Counted from the first letter of the stretch, positions 35,444-46,054 are shown. The stretch is DNA of 64,000 nt from Candidatus Macondimonas diazotrophica (GCF_004684205.1 NZ_SRIO01000006.1:1-64000); one strand, 5' to 3'. Translations and numbers: made by a program. Notes: generated from the sequence alone by a model not told the origin.

Positions 35444-36379
35444 TTATCCTTCCGTCCGGCCCGCGCCCAGCGCCACGGCATCGTCGTGTAGCTGTTCGGC
35501 AGTGAGGAGGAAGACCCCATCCTCGCCATGCTCGAATGCGAGCCAGGTAAACGGCACCTCCGGCCAGGTCCGCGCCACGGCTTCGGCGCTGTTGCCCACT
35601 TCAACGACCAGGATGCCGCCCGGATTCAGACGGTCGCCGGCGCCCGCGAGAATCTGCCGCACCACGTTCAGGCCGTCGGTACCCGCGGCCAGGGCATGAT
35701 CCGGTTCATGGCGATATTCGGGCGGCAGATCACTGAAATCGGCGGCATCGACATAGGGCGGATTGCTGATGATGAGGTCATAACGCACCGCCGGCAGGCC
35801 CGCGTAGACATCACTCTGATGGAGATGCACGTGGTTTTCGAGCTGATGGCGGGCCACGTTGCGCGCCGCGACGGCCAGTGCGCCGGGATCGATGTCCGCC
35901 GCATCCACCTGGGCTTCCGGGAAGGCCATGGCGCAGGCAATCGCGATACAGCCGCTGCCGGTTCCGAGGTCGAGGACACGGCTCACGGCGGCAGCATCGA
36001 GCCAAGGGTCGAAGCCGCGTGCAATCCATTCGGCCAGCGGCGAGCGCGGCACCAACACCCGCTCGTCGACGAAGAACGGCAAACCCGCAAACCAGGCCTC
36101 GCCGGTCAGATAGGCCGCCGGCCGGCGCTCGCGGATGCGGCGATCAAACAGGCTCAGGATGGCGAGTCGTTCCTCCACAGTCAGCCGGGCATCCAGATAG
36201 CTGGGATGCAAATCAAAGGGAAGATGGACCGCTTGCAACGCCAGACCAAAGGCCTCGTCCAAGGCATTATCGGTGCCATGCCCGAAATGCAGGCCGGCCG
36301 CGTTGAACTGGCTGGCGCCCCAGCGGATGCAATCGGTCAGCGTCAGCAAACTGTTCGCCACCTGCTCCAGGTGCCTCAT
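35444..36379 (-). CDS. prmB: 50S ribosomal protein L3 N5-glutamine methyltransferase PrmB
   Basis: SAM-dependent protein glutamine methyltransferase (311 aa) modifying ribosomal protein L3. The N-terminal domain reads [28 protein letters not shown], the PrmB-specific block, and the catalytic domain has [16 protein letters not shown] and the NPPY motif in [35 protein letters not shown] also matches PrmB rather than PrmC. ATG 36379 was preferred because GGGG lies 9 nt upstream; ATG 36388, three codons earlier, is possible. It is divergent from psd and leads the prmB-aroC-MFS operon. Confidence 0.95.
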   Translation of the reverse strand: MRHLEQVANSLLTLTDCIRWGASQFNAAGLHFGHGTDNALDEAFGLALQAVHLPFDLHPSYLDARLTVEERLAILSLFDRRIRERRPAAYLTGEAWFAGLPFFVDERVLVPRSPLAEWIARGFDPWLDAAAVSRVLDLGTGSGCIAIACAMAFPEAQVDAADIDPGALAVAARNVARHQLENHVHLHQSDVYAGLPAVRYDLIISNPPYVDAADFSDLPPEYRHEPDHALAAGTDGLNVVRQILAGAGDRLNPGGILVVEVGNSAEAVARTWPEVPFTWLAFEHGEDGVFLLTAEQLHDDAVALGAGRTEG

Positions 36380-36565
36380 TCTGGTCATCCCCGATTTTTC
36401 AGACAATCTTTTATGATAAACGACTCTTTCGAATCGAGACCATGTCGGACCATGCGCCCCATTGCACTCATTGGCCTCAGCGTACTTATCTTCGGACTGA
36501 TCCTTGGGATCCCTGAACGTGTTCGGGCAGCCGAAGCCTCTTTTCAGTCGTCTTCCGAGGACCCC

Positions 36566-37441
36566 ATGACTCAATCCAGCCGCCTTGACCAAGCCAATGC
36601 CTGGCTACAGGATCATTTGCCTCAGCATGCCCTCTCTCGACTGATGTACGGCGTGACACGGATCACCTGGCGGCCATTCAAGAACGCCTTTATCCGGGCA
36701 TTCTCCGCCATCTACGACATCAACCTCGACGAAGCGGTCAGCGCCGATCCGGATGACTACCGGCACTTCAATGCCTTTTTCACCCGCGCCCTGCGCGCAG
36801 ATGCCCGTCCACTGGCTCCAGGCGAGCTCGTGATCGCCAGTCCAGTGGATGGGCTCATCAGCCAGATCGGTACGATCAACGGCACGACCCTGATTCAGGC
36901 CAAGGGACGGGATTTTGCACTCGGCGATCTGGTCGGCGGCGATGAAGCGCTCACCCAGGCATTCAGCGGCGGAAGCTATGCCGTCATCTATCTGTCGCCG
37001 CGGGACTATCATCGCATCCACATGCCGCTTGCCGGCACCTTGGCACGCACCGGCTACATCCCCGGAAAGCTCTTCAGCGTCAATGACGCGACCGCCCGCA
37101 GTGTGCCGAATCTCTATGCCCGCAATGAGCGGGTGATTGCGCTGTTCGACACGGGCGCCGGGCCCATGGCGGTGATCTTGGTCGGGGCGATCTTTGTCGG
37201 GAGCATGGAAACGGTCTGGGCCGGCCAGATCACGCCGCCTTATCGAAAAAGCCCCAGCTGGTCCGTGTTTGCCGATGAATCGGTGCGCTTGAGTCGCGGC
37301 GCGGAATTGGGACGATTCAATATGGGCTCGACGGTGGTCTTGTTGCTCCCGCCCGGGCGGACCAGCTGGAAACCGGACCGAGTCGCCGGGACGCCGGTTA
37401 AGATGGGCGAAGCATTGGGCAATGTGACACGGATCGAGTAG
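36566..37441 (+). CDS. psd: Phosphatidylserine decarboxylase proenzyme Psd
   Basis: Psd (291 aa from this start) makes phosphatidylethanolamine at the inner membrane after self-cleavage. Conserved blocks include FNAFFTRALR, SPVDGLISQIGTI, YLSPRDYHRIHMPLAGTL, ARNERVIALFDT and GAIFVGSMETVWAG. The autocleavage site reads RFNMGSTVVLL, with MGST in place of the usual LGST; the Gly-Ser bond and pyruvoyl-forming Ser are kept. GAGG lies 5 nt before ATG 36566. The frame stays open upstream, and ATG 36452 would add 38 residues that look like a signal peptide (see findings). It is divergent from prmB. Confidence 0.94.
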   Translation: MTQSSRLDQANAWLQDHLPQHALSRLMYGVTRITWRPFKNAFIRAFSAIYDINLDEAVSADPDDYRHFNAFFTRALRADARPLAPGELVIASPVDGLISQIGTINGTTLIQAKGRDFALGDLVGGDEALTQAFSGGSYAVIYLSPRDYHRIHMPLAGTLARTGYIPGKLFSVNDATARSVPNLYARNERVIALFDTGAGPMAVILVGAIFVGSMETVWAGQITPPYRKSPSWSVFADESVRLSRGAELGRFNMGSTVVLLLPPGRTSWKPDRVAGTPVKMGEALGNVTRIE

Positions 37442-37489
37442 TGACGCGGCGCGTCGCCACTCGCGTCACAAGTTGCCGAGACGCGGCAA
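37441..37489. repeat. Two perfect dyads upstream of the sigma-54 promoter
   Basis: GTGACGCG (37441-37448) pairs with CGCGTCAC (37462-37469), 13-nt centre. TTGCCG (37473-37478) pairs with CGGCAA (37484-37489), 5-nt centre. They lie about 50-100 bp upstream of the -24/-12 element, the usual place for bacterial enhancer-binding protein sites. The first could instead be a psd 3' structure, though no T tract follows. Confidence 0.5.
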
Positions 37490-37540
37490 GCACACCATCC
37501 AAACCCCCTGAAAAGCCCTTTAACTCAACTCATTACGAGT

Positions 37541-37556
37541 TGGCACGTGTTCTGCT
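37541..37556 (+). promoter_or_regulatory. Sigma-54 (RpoN) promoter
   Basis: TGGCACG-TGTT-CTGCT matches the -24/-12 consensus TGGCACG-N4-TTGCW at all but one specified position, with the invariant GG and GC at correct spacing. Transcription would start near 37567, giving a leader of about 70 nt to the secreted-protein gene at 37639. Confidence 0.8.
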
Positions 37557-37638
37557 TGAAGCTCATTGACCCCCGATCGGCTTGATCAGATCAGATTGGG
37601 GAAAACAGCAACAATGATCCTGAGGGGAGAACACACCC

Positions 37639-38046
37639 ATGAACAAATTCCGCACGTTGGTTGGACTCACCGCTTTGGCGTTTCTGCCCATCGCGGCACA
37701 AGCTGAAATGAGCATGATGACCTACGACGAGCTGGCGGCCGTCGAGGGGCAAGCAGGCCAGTATTCCGTCTCAGCCGGTTCAATCGACCTCTTTACATTC
37801 AATACCGCCACGCTGGGCGGACTGTCGGTCGGCCCCATTGCATTGTCCGGCGTCTACGGCGCGGTCAATACCCGAGCACCCAATCTGGTTCCCACCGCCC
37901 GTGACCGGGGGCTGACGCTCGTCAATGGCGTCATTCTTCCGCCTGTAAACGCCGCCGTCCGCACCACCCTCATCGCCTCCATTCCGATTTTCGGCAGCAC
38001 GGTGGCCGATATGGTCACCCCGATCGGCGTGACGTTCACACCCTGA
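37639..38046 (+). CDS. Small secreted protein of unknown function with 'V.GQAG' motif
   Basis: Predicted exported protein of 135 aa. A clear signal peptide (1-22) ends in AAQA before EMSMM. The mature N-terminus MMTYDELAAVEGQAG matches the short 'L.D.ELA.V.GQ.G' motif seen at the start of many small gammaproteobacterial surface proteins (DUF6160-like). The rest is Gly/Ala/Thr/Val-rich with beta-strand potential (FNTATLGGLSVGPIALSGVYGAVN), no cysteine and no membrane helix. AGGGGAGA precedes the ATG, and a terminator follows 36 nt after the stop, so it is a single-gene unit behind a sigma-54 promoter. Function unknown; export could use the T2SS or stay periplasmic. Confidence 0.8.
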   Translation: MNKFRTLVGLTALAFLPIAAQAEMSMMTYDELAAVEGQAGQYSVSAGSIDLFTFNTATLGGLSVGPIALSGVYGAVNTRAPNLVPTARDRGLTLVNGVILPPVNAAVRTTLIASIPIFGSTVADMVTPIGVTFTP

Positions 38047-38081
38047 GACGATCCGTTCAAGTCACCAGTTGGACTCCTTCA

Positions 38082-38108
38082 GGCCCTCTGAAACGAGGGC
38101 CTTTTTTT
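38082..38108 (+). terminator. Rho-independent terminator of the secreted-protein gene
   Basis: Stem GGCCCTC (38082-38088) / GAGGGCC (38095-38101) with a 6-nt loop, followed by seven T. Confidence 0.93.
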
Positions 38109-38237
38109 GTTCTGGCCGGGTGTCGCCGTTAGTCCGGATCAGCACATGATTGACGGCCGTCCGAAATGGCGCCTTGATCCCTTCCACCGACCGTCATAAA
38201 GTGGCGCCCACCCGGGGATCATCCATTCGAGGACGCC

Positions 38238-38807
38238 ATGCCCAGCAAGGCCCTGCATATCCGCCACAATCTGGCCCACCGGCGGGACAAATACCGTCAG
38301 TTTCTGGGCATTGCATTGATCGCCTTGCTTTGTGTCGTTGGGGCTCCCACCACACAACACGTTTTTGCCGTGGCGGCCGGTCTCGTCATGCTCGGCATGC
38401 TCATCCGGCTGTGGGCTTCGGGACACATTAAGAAAGACCAGGAACTGGCTCAGGACGGGCCATATGCATTGGTTCGCCATCCCCTTTATGTCGGAAATCT
38501 AATCCTGCTGGCAGGTTTTTGCCTGGCGAGCGGTCAGTGGTGGTCCTATCCCGCCGCAATCGCCGTGGTCTGGGGATTTTACCCACCCGCGATCCGACGC
38601 GAAGATGCCAAACTGGAACGCCTGTTCCAAGAGCGCTGGCGCCAATGGGCACGCAGCACCCACGCGCTGATTCCGCGCTTCGATCGGCTGGACCAATGCC
38701 GGGGCGGAGCGTGGTCGTTCACCCAAAGCCTGCGTGCCAACGGGGAACCCATCATTGCCATTCTTCTGCTGTGGGGACTCTGGACACTGTTTCAACGCTT
38801 GGTCTGA
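38238..38807 (+). CDS. Isoprenylcysteine carboxyl/phospholipid methyltransferase-like membrane protein
   Basis: Integral membrane protein (189 aa) of the ICMT/PEMT superfamily. Membrane helices lie near 22-40, 44-60, 88-105 and 168-186. The SAM-binding signature is GPYALVRHPLYVGN (about 74-87), followed by the RREDAKLERLFQERWRQWAR segment with the family's E-x2-L-x3-F pattern. The natural substrate (phospholipid or other small molecule) is not known for bacterial members. It is 3 nt before a kinase-fold gene, which precedes an SH3 envelope protein, so the three probably form an operon. Confidence 0.8.
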   Translation: MPSKALHIRHNLAHRRDKYRQFLGIALIALLCVVGAPTTQHVFAVAAGLVMLGMLIRLWASGHIKKDQELAQDGPYALVRHPLYVGNLILLAGFCLASGQWWSYPAAIAVVWGFYPPAIRREDAKLERLFQERWRQWARSTHALIPRFDRLDQCRGGAWSFTQSLRANGEPIIAILLLWGLWTLFQRLV

Positions 38808-38810
38808 CCG

Positions 38811-39524
38811 GTGGAGACCCGTACGCATTTCCAGCATGGCCCGGATCACCAGGCCGTCGCGCGCTTCATCCTTCAGCAAATTCGAGACGGTCTGCCCGCG
38901 CAGAGCCAAGGAGCCCAATCGCGAATCTACCGGTACACCGACCCAAGCGGATGCTACGCCGTCAAGATTCCCCGAAGCGGCGTAATGGGCGGCTGCATCG
39001 GGCGTTGGATGATTCACCGGGAACGGCGTGTCTACGAGCGGCTCACCGGGTTGCCTGGTGTACCCCGCTGTCATGGGCTGGTGGAAGGCCGTTATCTCGT
39101 GCTCGATTTCATGGCCGGCGAGAGCTTCCGGGATGCTCAGACGCGACTGCCACCGGATCACGATTACTTCGAGCAACTCCGTATTTTGATTGACGCCATT
39201 CACGCTCGCGGCGTAGCGCACACCGACCTCAAACGCAAGGACAACTTGCTTGTTCTCGACAACGAATTGCCCTGTCTGATCGACTTCGGGGCGGCAATGG
39301 TGCGCCGGTCCGATCCGCTATCTCGCGTGCTTTTCCTGATCGCACGCCGATTCGACCGCAATGCGTGGATCAAGTTGAAATACAACGGTTACCGGAATAT
39401 CCCGCCGGATGAACGCCGGCATCTGCGCCGCTTGCCCATTGAGCGGGTTTCCCACTGGCTCAAGCGGCGCGCGCGCCATCTGCGCCGTGCACTGGTGAAA
39501 CACAAGGAACGACTTCGGCCATGA
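38811..39524 (+). CDS. Protein kinase-fold enzyme, possibly LPS-core kinase-like
   Basis: A 237-aa protein with reduced kinase features: AVKIPR near residue 50 (putative ATP-binding Lys in KIP), a catalytic loop HTDLKRKDNLLV (about 139-150) resembling HxDxxxxN, and a metal-binding DFGAAM. After the DFG the C-lobe is short, then a very basic helical tail (HWLKRRARHLRRALVKHKERL) that could bind membrane or nucleic acid. It resembles small LPS-sugar kinases (KdkA, RfaY) and RIO-like proteins, and the substrate is uncertain. It starts at GTG 38811, 3 nt after the previous stop, and overlaps the next gene by 4 nt. Confidence 0.7.
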   Translation: METRTHFQHGPDHQAVARFILQQIRDGLPAQSQGAQSRIYRYTDPSGCYAVKIPRSGVMGGCIGRWMIHRERRVYERLTGLPGVPRCHGLVEGRYLVLDFMAGESFRDAQTRLPPDHDYFEQLRILIDAIHARGVAHTDLKRKDNLLVLDNELPCLIDFGAAMVRRSDPLSRVLFLIARRFDRNAWIKLKYNGYRNIPPDERRHLRRLPIERVSHWLKRRARHLRRALVKHKERLRP

Positions 39525-40213
39525 GTCCATTTCGCTACAGCCCTTTGCGTAATTTCAGGCTAGCCCGATTCGCCGTCATCCTGCTTGTTGCAGCCGCTCT
39601 GCCTGTCTTGGCGGCACCGAACCGATTTATCAGCGACCAGTTGACTGTCGAATTGCGCCTGAAGCCTGGGGATACCATGCCCGTGACGGGGCATATCGCC
39701 GCCGGCGCTCCCGTGGAGGTCGTCTCCACATCACCCGGTGGCTGGACGCAGGTCCGTACCCGCGCGGGCCAGATCGGCTGGGTACGCAGCAATCAGGTGA
39801 TGGATGTCCCACCGATCCGGCCACGCATGGATCAAGCCAGCCGAGAATTCGCGGAACTGCGGGAACAGAACCAGCGCTTGCGCAATCAGGTCGAGGCGCT
39901 GGAAACCACCGCACTGCAAACCGGACCGGATCTCGAGCGCTTGCGCGCGGAAACCCAGCGGTTGCGAGATGCCTTGAAGCTCTCGCAGGAAGGTTTGCAC
40001 ATGGCGGAGATCAATCAAAAGTTGCGCGAAGACGTTGCCAGCCTTCGCCTCGAAATTCAGGCATTGGAACAACAAGCGGAGCGGCTGACTGACCGGAGCC
40101 GCCGGGATAACTTCATCGCCGGCGCTCTGGTCATGATTCTGGGGACGCTTGCCGGTCTGGCCATTCCACGGCTATTCGGTCTCAAACGTCCCCGACAGTG
40201 GGATCGCTGGTGA
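39521..40213 (+). CDS. SH3-domain/coiled-coil envelope protein (TIGR04211, YgiM-like)
   Basis: Inner-membrane-anchored envelope protein (230 aa). A signal sequence (about 13-32, LPVLAA) precedes a bacterial SH3 domain (RFISDQLTVELRLKPGD ... GGWTQVRTRAGQIGWVRSNQV, about 35-90). A long coiled coil (105-190) follows, then a C-terminal membrane helix (about 198-216) and a basic end. This is the TIGR04211 architecture; the molecular function is unknown but probably tied to cell wall or envelope. Its start overlaps the kinase-fold stop as ATGA. It ends immediately next to the convergent thiC stop with no terminator visible. Confidence 0.85.
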   Translation: MSPFRYSPLRNFRLARFAVILLVAAALPVLAAPNRFISDQLTVELRLKPGDTMPVTGHIAAGAPVEVVSTSPGGWTQVRTRAGQIGWVRSNQVMDVPPIRPRMDQASREFAELREQNQRLRNQVEALETTALQTGPDLERLRAETQRLRDALKLSQEGLHMAEINQKLREDVASLRLEIQALEQQAERLTDRSRRDNFIAGALVMILGTLAGLAIPRLFGLKRPRQWDRW

Positions 40214-42178
<1,965 letters not shown>

Positions 42179-42259
42179 CTAGCAGCAGCGAAGGAAGAAA
42201 GTCTGTTCTGCGTGATACCATAGGCCACCCTTCTTCCATCGTTCAGGGAGTGTCGCCTC

Positions 42260-42916
42260 GTGGATTCCAAGCAGGCCCGCAGCAGCATGGTGGAACAGCA
42301 GATCCGCACCTGGTTGGTATCGGACGCACGAATCTTGGATCTGATGGAGAATCTGCCCCGCGAACGGTTTGTTCCTCCGGCCTACCGGTCTCTGGCCTAT
42401 GCCGATCTGTCGATCCCCCTCGGTCATGGCCACGTGATGGAAGAACCGAAGATCGCGGCCCGGATCCTCCAGGCGCTGAATGTCGATTCACTCGATAACG
42501 TGCTTGAAGTGGGGACGGGCAGCGGCTATCTCACTGCGTGCCTGGCCCAGCTGGGACGCCAAGTGCGCAGCATCGACATCCATGAAGCGTTTATCCGCGC
42601 AGCCGCACTGCCGCTGACTGATTGCGGGCTCAACAACTTCGAACTCGAATGCAGAGACCTGGGCAGAGGATTGCCCGGCGTCGAACAACACTATGACGCA
42701 ATCGTGGTGACCGGATCGCTACCGGCCTACCACGAAGGTTTCCACAGGGCACTGACGATCGGTGGCCGCCTGCTCTTGATCATCGGCACCGAACCGGTGA
42801 TGGAAGCCGTGCTGTTCACCCGAGTGGACGTTGATCAATGGGTGCGCCGCAGCCTGTTCGAAACCTGTCTGCCGCCGTTGGAAAACGCCACCCAGCCGCC
42901 AGCCTTCACGTTCTGA
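42260..42916 (+). CDS. Protein-L-isoaspartate O-methyltransferase family protein
   Basis: SAM-dependent methyltransferase of the PCMT fold (218 aa). It begins ARSSMVEQQIRTWLVSD and LPRERFVPPAYRSLAYADLSIPLGHGHVMEEPKIAARIL, the PCMT N-terminal pattern, then motif I VLEVGTGSGYLTACLAQLG. The C-terminal part is less like true Pcm; this group is usually found beside rhodanese and tolC in proteobacteria and its substrate is unproven. It starts with GTG 42260, 9 nt after GGGAG. A rhodanese gene follows immediately. Confidence 0.88.
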   Translation: MDSKQARSSMVEQQIRTWLVSDARILDLMENLPRERFVPPAYRSLAYADLSIPLGHGHVMEEPKIAARILQALNVDSLDNVLEVGTGSGYLTACLAQLGRQVRSIDIHEAFIRAAALPLTDCGLNNFELECRDLGRGLPGVEQHYDAIVVTGSLPAYHEGFHRALTIGGRLLLIIGTEPVMEAVLFTRVDVDQWVRRSLFETCLPPLENATQPPAFTF

Positions 42917-42928
42917 GTGACATCCACC

Positions 42929-43246
42929 ATGCAATCCATCGACGTCCAATCCCTGGCAAGCTGGCTGGCAGAAGACGCCCCGCCCTTGCTGCTCGATGTA
43001 CGCGAAGACTGGGAATACGCCATCGTCCATCTCCCCGGGTGCCTGCTGATCCCGATGGGTCAGATTCAGGCCCGATGGGAGTCCATTCCGCGTGACCGGC
43101 CGATGGTGGTGTATTGCCATCATGGTCTGCGCAGCGCGCAAGTCGTCAACTTCCTGTCCAGTCGCGGATTTGACTCTATCTACAACCTGACCGGCGGAAT
43201 CGATGCCTGGTCGGCGCAAATCGACCCGGATTTGCCGCGTTACTGA
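42929..43246 (+). CDS. Rhodanese-domain sulfurtransferase (GlpE-like)
   Basis: Single-domain rhodanese (105 aa). The acceptor cysteine lies in VVYCHHGLRSAQV (C63), a six-residue active loop, preceded by LLLDVREDWEYAIVHLPG and followed by SRGFDSIYNLTGGIDAW. All are standard. The role is persulfide transfer, probably cytoplasmic, partner unknown. A GTG at 42917, directly after the previous stop, is an alternative start. Such PCMT-rhodanese pairs often precede tolC, but here the next gene is waaA on the opposite strand, and the two stops overlap by 7 nt. Confidence 0.9.
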   Translation: MQSIDVQSLASWLAEDAPPLLLDVREDWEYAIVHLPGCLLIPMGQIQARWESIPRDRPMVVYCHHGLRSAQVVNFLSSRGFDSIYNLTGGIDAWSAQIDPDLPRY

Positions 43247-44586
43247 GTGCGCACTGAATGTCCGGCGGGCATCGGGGCCAGTCTCCGCGACATCGGCGCC
43301 ACGGGACCACCACCAGACGCCAGATAGGGATCGACCACCGCCCATAACCGATCCAGAGCGCCCTGATTCGCCACCATCCAGTCTCTTCCGCGTTCACCCG
43401 CTCGCCGGGCGGCGGCCGGATCATTGAGCCAGACATGTGCGCCGTGAGCCAAGGACTCGGTGTCCCCGACCATGACGGCCGCACCGACCCCACGCAGCGC
43501 AGAATAGATTTCCTGGAAGTTGAAGACCGCCGGTCCGGTCAGCACCGGTACGCCATGTACGACCGCCTCAAGGGCATTGTGTCCCCCGACGGGTACCAGA
43601 CTGCCGCCAATGAAGGCAAACTCTGCCGCACTGTAGAGCTGGTTCAGCTCCCCCATGGTATCGATCAAAAACACGGGGGTTTCGGAACTCGGCCATTCTT
43701 CGGCACTGCGCCGGGCGTAAGGAATTCCGCGCGACTCAAGTAACGCCTGCACCGCAGCGAATCGCTGTGGATGGCGCGGTACCAGAACCAGCAGCAGGTC
43801 CGGCCAGCGCCCACGCAGCGCCATCAGGGCATCGAGCAGACAGGCGTCTTCCCCCTCGTGTGTGCTCCCTGCCACCCACACGCGCCGATTTACGCCCCAA
43901 CCCGCCTGCCAGTCTGGTATCGACACCGTCGAGGCGGCGTGATCACGATCGAACTTGAGATTGCCCATCACCTGAATGCGCGCCGGATCCAGTCCCATCT
44001 GTGCAAGCCGGTTGGCATCCGCCACACTTTGCGCTGCTGCGCAATTGACGTGCGCAAACAGTTCGCGCATCAGCGGCCGCAACCTCAGATAGCCGGCCAG
44101 GGAACGCTCGGAAATTCGCGCATTCGCCACCACCACCGGGATATCGCGACGCCCACACGCCGCCAGCAGATTGGGCCACAGCTCCGTTTCCATGATTACC
44201 GCGAGATGGGGCTGGATTCCGTCGATCAATCGATCGACCATCCACGGCATATCGAGCGGCAAATAACAGTGGGTCACACTGTCGCCGAAATTACGCCGCA
44301 CCCGATCGCCCCCGGTGGGGGTCAACGTCGTCACCACAACCGGCCAGTCCGGGTACCGTGCCTGCAACCGCTGAATGAACGGTGTGGCCGCCACGACTTC
44401 GCCAACCGATACGGCATGGACCCAGATGCGAGGCCGGCGGCCGGTCTGGACATTGGAAAACCCGAAGCCGAGTCGCTGCCACCAGCGATCTCGATATTCC
44501 GCGCGACGCCACAAACGCCAAGCGAACAACGTGAGCAAAACCGGCAGGAGAAGCAGCAACAGGAAGGTGTACAACCGACGAAACAT
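43240..44586 (-). CDS. waaA: 3-deoxy-D-manno-octulosonate transferase WaaA (KdtA)
   Basis: GT30 glycosyltransferase (448 aa) that adds Kdo to lipid IVA at the inner membrane. An N-terminal membrane anchor (about 5-22) precedes WVHAVSVGEVVAATPFI, the conserved acidic region near the catalytic Glu. The core carries METELWPNLL, NARISERS, VWVAGSTHEGED and FIGGSLVPVGGHNALEA, all highly characteristic. The start at 44586 is one nucleotide after the hldE stop and gives family length. The adjacent kdkA gene suggests a Haemophilus-like pattern in which Kdo is phosphorylated. Confidence 0.96.
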   Translation of the reverse strand: MFRRLYTFLLLLLLPVLLTLFAWRLWRRAEYRDRWWQRLGFGFSNVQTGRRPRIWVHAVSVGEVVAATPFIQRLQARYPDWPVVVTTLTPTGGDRVRRNFGDSVTHCYLPLDMPWMVDRLIDGIQPHLAVIMETELWPNLLAACGRRDIPVVVANARISERSLAGYLRLRPLMRELFAHVNCAAAQSVADANRLAQMGLDPARIQVMGNLKFDRDHAASTVSIPDWQAGWGVNRRVWVAGSTHEGEDACLLDALMALRGRWPDLLLVLVPRHPQRFAAVQALLESRGIPYARRSAEEWPSSETPVFLIDTMGELNQLYSAAEFAFIGGSLVPVGGHNALEAVVHGVPVLTGPAVFNFQEIYSALRGVGAAVMVGDTESLAHGAHVWLNDPAAARRAGERGRDWMVANQGALDRLWAVVDPYLASGGGPVAPMSRRLAPMPAGHSVRTQ

Positions 44587-44587
44587 G

Positions 44588-46018
44588 TCAGCTCTCTCCC
44601 CGCCGCACCCGTTCCAATAACCCCGTCGTGGAATATCCCCCGACAAACGGCAGCACCCTGACTTCTCCACCTGCGGCACGCACCCCATCGGCGCCGGCGA
44701 TCTGATCGACAGTGTAGTCACCGCCCTTGACGAGGACGTCCGGCTTCACGACACCAATCAATCGTTCCGGCGTGTCTTCACTGAACGCCACCACCCAGTC
44801 AACGCAATCCAGTGCAGCCAGCAAAGCCATCCGGTCCTGGAGCGGATTCACCGGACGTTGCGCACCCTTCAGACGGCGCACCGAGTCGTCGTCGTTCACG
44901 GCAACGACCAGTCGATTTCCCAATGCCCGAGCCTGGCGAAGGTAGCGAATATGGCCCGGATGCAACATATCGAAACAGCCATTGGTCATCACCACACGCT
45001 CCCCTTGCGCGCGGGCGCGGGCAACCGCATCCAGCAATGCCGTTTCATCCATGACCCCATGGGCATCCCCAATGGCTTCGCTGACGGCCCGGCGCAGCTG
45101 CGACGCATTGATGGCCACCGTTCCCAGGCGGCCAACCACCGAACTGGCGGCGATGTTGGCCAACTCTGCTGCGGCCGACCAGGGCATCCCTCGTGCACAT
45201 CCGGCGGCGAGAACGGCGATCACCGTATCGCCCGCGCCAGTGACATCGAACACCTCGCGGGCCTGGGCGGGCAGATGCTCATGTCCGGTGGCACCATCGA
45301 AAAGACTGATCCCCTGCTCCCCCCGCGTGACCACCAAGCGCTCGAGTTCAAGCGCGCGACACCAGGCATCACCGGCCTGCACAAAATCAGAAAGATGCGG
45401 ACATGGCCCGGCAACGGCCAGAAATTCGGCAAGATTCGGCGTCAGCGCACTTGCCCCACGATAGCGCGTGAAGTCCGTTCCCTTGGGATCGACCAATACC
45501 GGGATTCCCGTCGCCCGAGCGGCCTTGATCAGGGTTTGAACCGGCGTCAACGTCCCCTTGCCATAATCGGACAAAACCACCACATCGATATCGGCGAGCA
45601 ATGCCTCGAAACGCGCAATAAGCCCGTGGCCAATGGGATCGGCAAACCCTTGTTCGAAATCGAGCCGCAGCAGTTGCTGATGGCGACTCATGACCCGGAG
45701 CTTGGTGATGGTCGGCAACCCCGGCACCGGCAACAGATGGGCTTCAACATGGGCCGCAGCAAGCAGCCGACCCAGAATGTCCCCCGCCTCATCATCCCCG
45801 CACATCCCCAAAAGACGGGTGCGAACCCCGAGGGCGGCCAGATTCATGGCGACATTGCCGGCGCCGCCGACCCGATCTTCGCATTCAGCCACACTGACGA
45901 CGGGCACCGGCGCTTCCGGAGAAATGCGCACCGTTTCGCCCCGCCAATAGCGATCCAGCATCACATCGCCGACGACGAGCGCTTTTATTCCTTCGAAATC
46001 AAAATCTTGCAAATGCAT
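44588..46018 (-). CDS. hldE: Bifunctional heptose 7-phosphate kinase/ADP-heptose synthase HldE
   Basis: Two-domain enzyme (476 aa) making ADP-heptose for the LPS core. The N-terminal PfkB-type kinase (1-320) has ALVVGDVMLDRYWRGET, GGAGNVAMNLAALG and the DVTGAGDTVIAVLA anion-hole motif. The C-terminal nucleotidyltransferase (about 340-476) has TNGCFDMLHPGHIRYL and VDWVVAFSEDTPERLI. Both active sites appear intact. It is followed after one nucleotide by waaA, and divergent from lpxL, with candidate promoters between. Confidence 0.97.
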   Translation of the reverse strand: MHLQDFDFEGIKALVVGDVMLDRYWRGETVRISPEAPVPVVSVAECEDRVGGAGNVAMNLAALGVRTRLLGMCGDDEAGDILGRLLAAAHVEAHLLPVPGLPTITKLRVMSRHQQLLRLDFEQGFADPIGHGLIARFEALLADIDVVVLSDYGKGTLTPVQTLIKAARATGIPVLVDPKGTDFTRYRGASALTPNLAEFLAVAGPCPHLSDFVQAGDAWCRALELERLVVTRGEQGISLFDGATGHEHLPAQAREVFDVTGAGDTVIAVLAAGCARGMPWSAAAELANIAASSVVGRLGTVAINASQLRRAVSEAIGDAHGVMDETALLDAVARARAQGERVVMTNGCFDMLHPGHIRYLRQARALGNRLVVAVNDDDSVRRLKGAQRPVNPLQDRMALLAALDCVDWVVAFSEDTPERLIGVVKPDVLVKGGDYTVDQIAGADGVRAAGGEVRVLPFVGGYSTTGLLERVRRGES

Positions 46019-46045
46019 TCACGATCCACTCAAAAACTTGACGGG

Positions 46046-46054
46046 ATCATAACA
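46046..46054 (-). promoter_or_regulatory. Candidate extended -10 promoter of hldE-waaA
   Basis: On the minus strand TG-T-TATGAT (46054-46046) is an extended -10 with 5/6 match, 28 nt before the hldE ATG. No good -35 is seen. Confidence 0.4.

Noticed and set aside
35528-36451. Long plus-strand frame continuous with psd
   Set aside because: The first half runs antisense to prmB, whose product is fully conserved; only the part from 36452 or 36566 can be psd.
37441-37469. GTGACGCG/CGCGTCAC stem as psd terminator
   Set aside because: No T tract follows and its place upstream of a sigma-54 promoter fits an enhancer site better.
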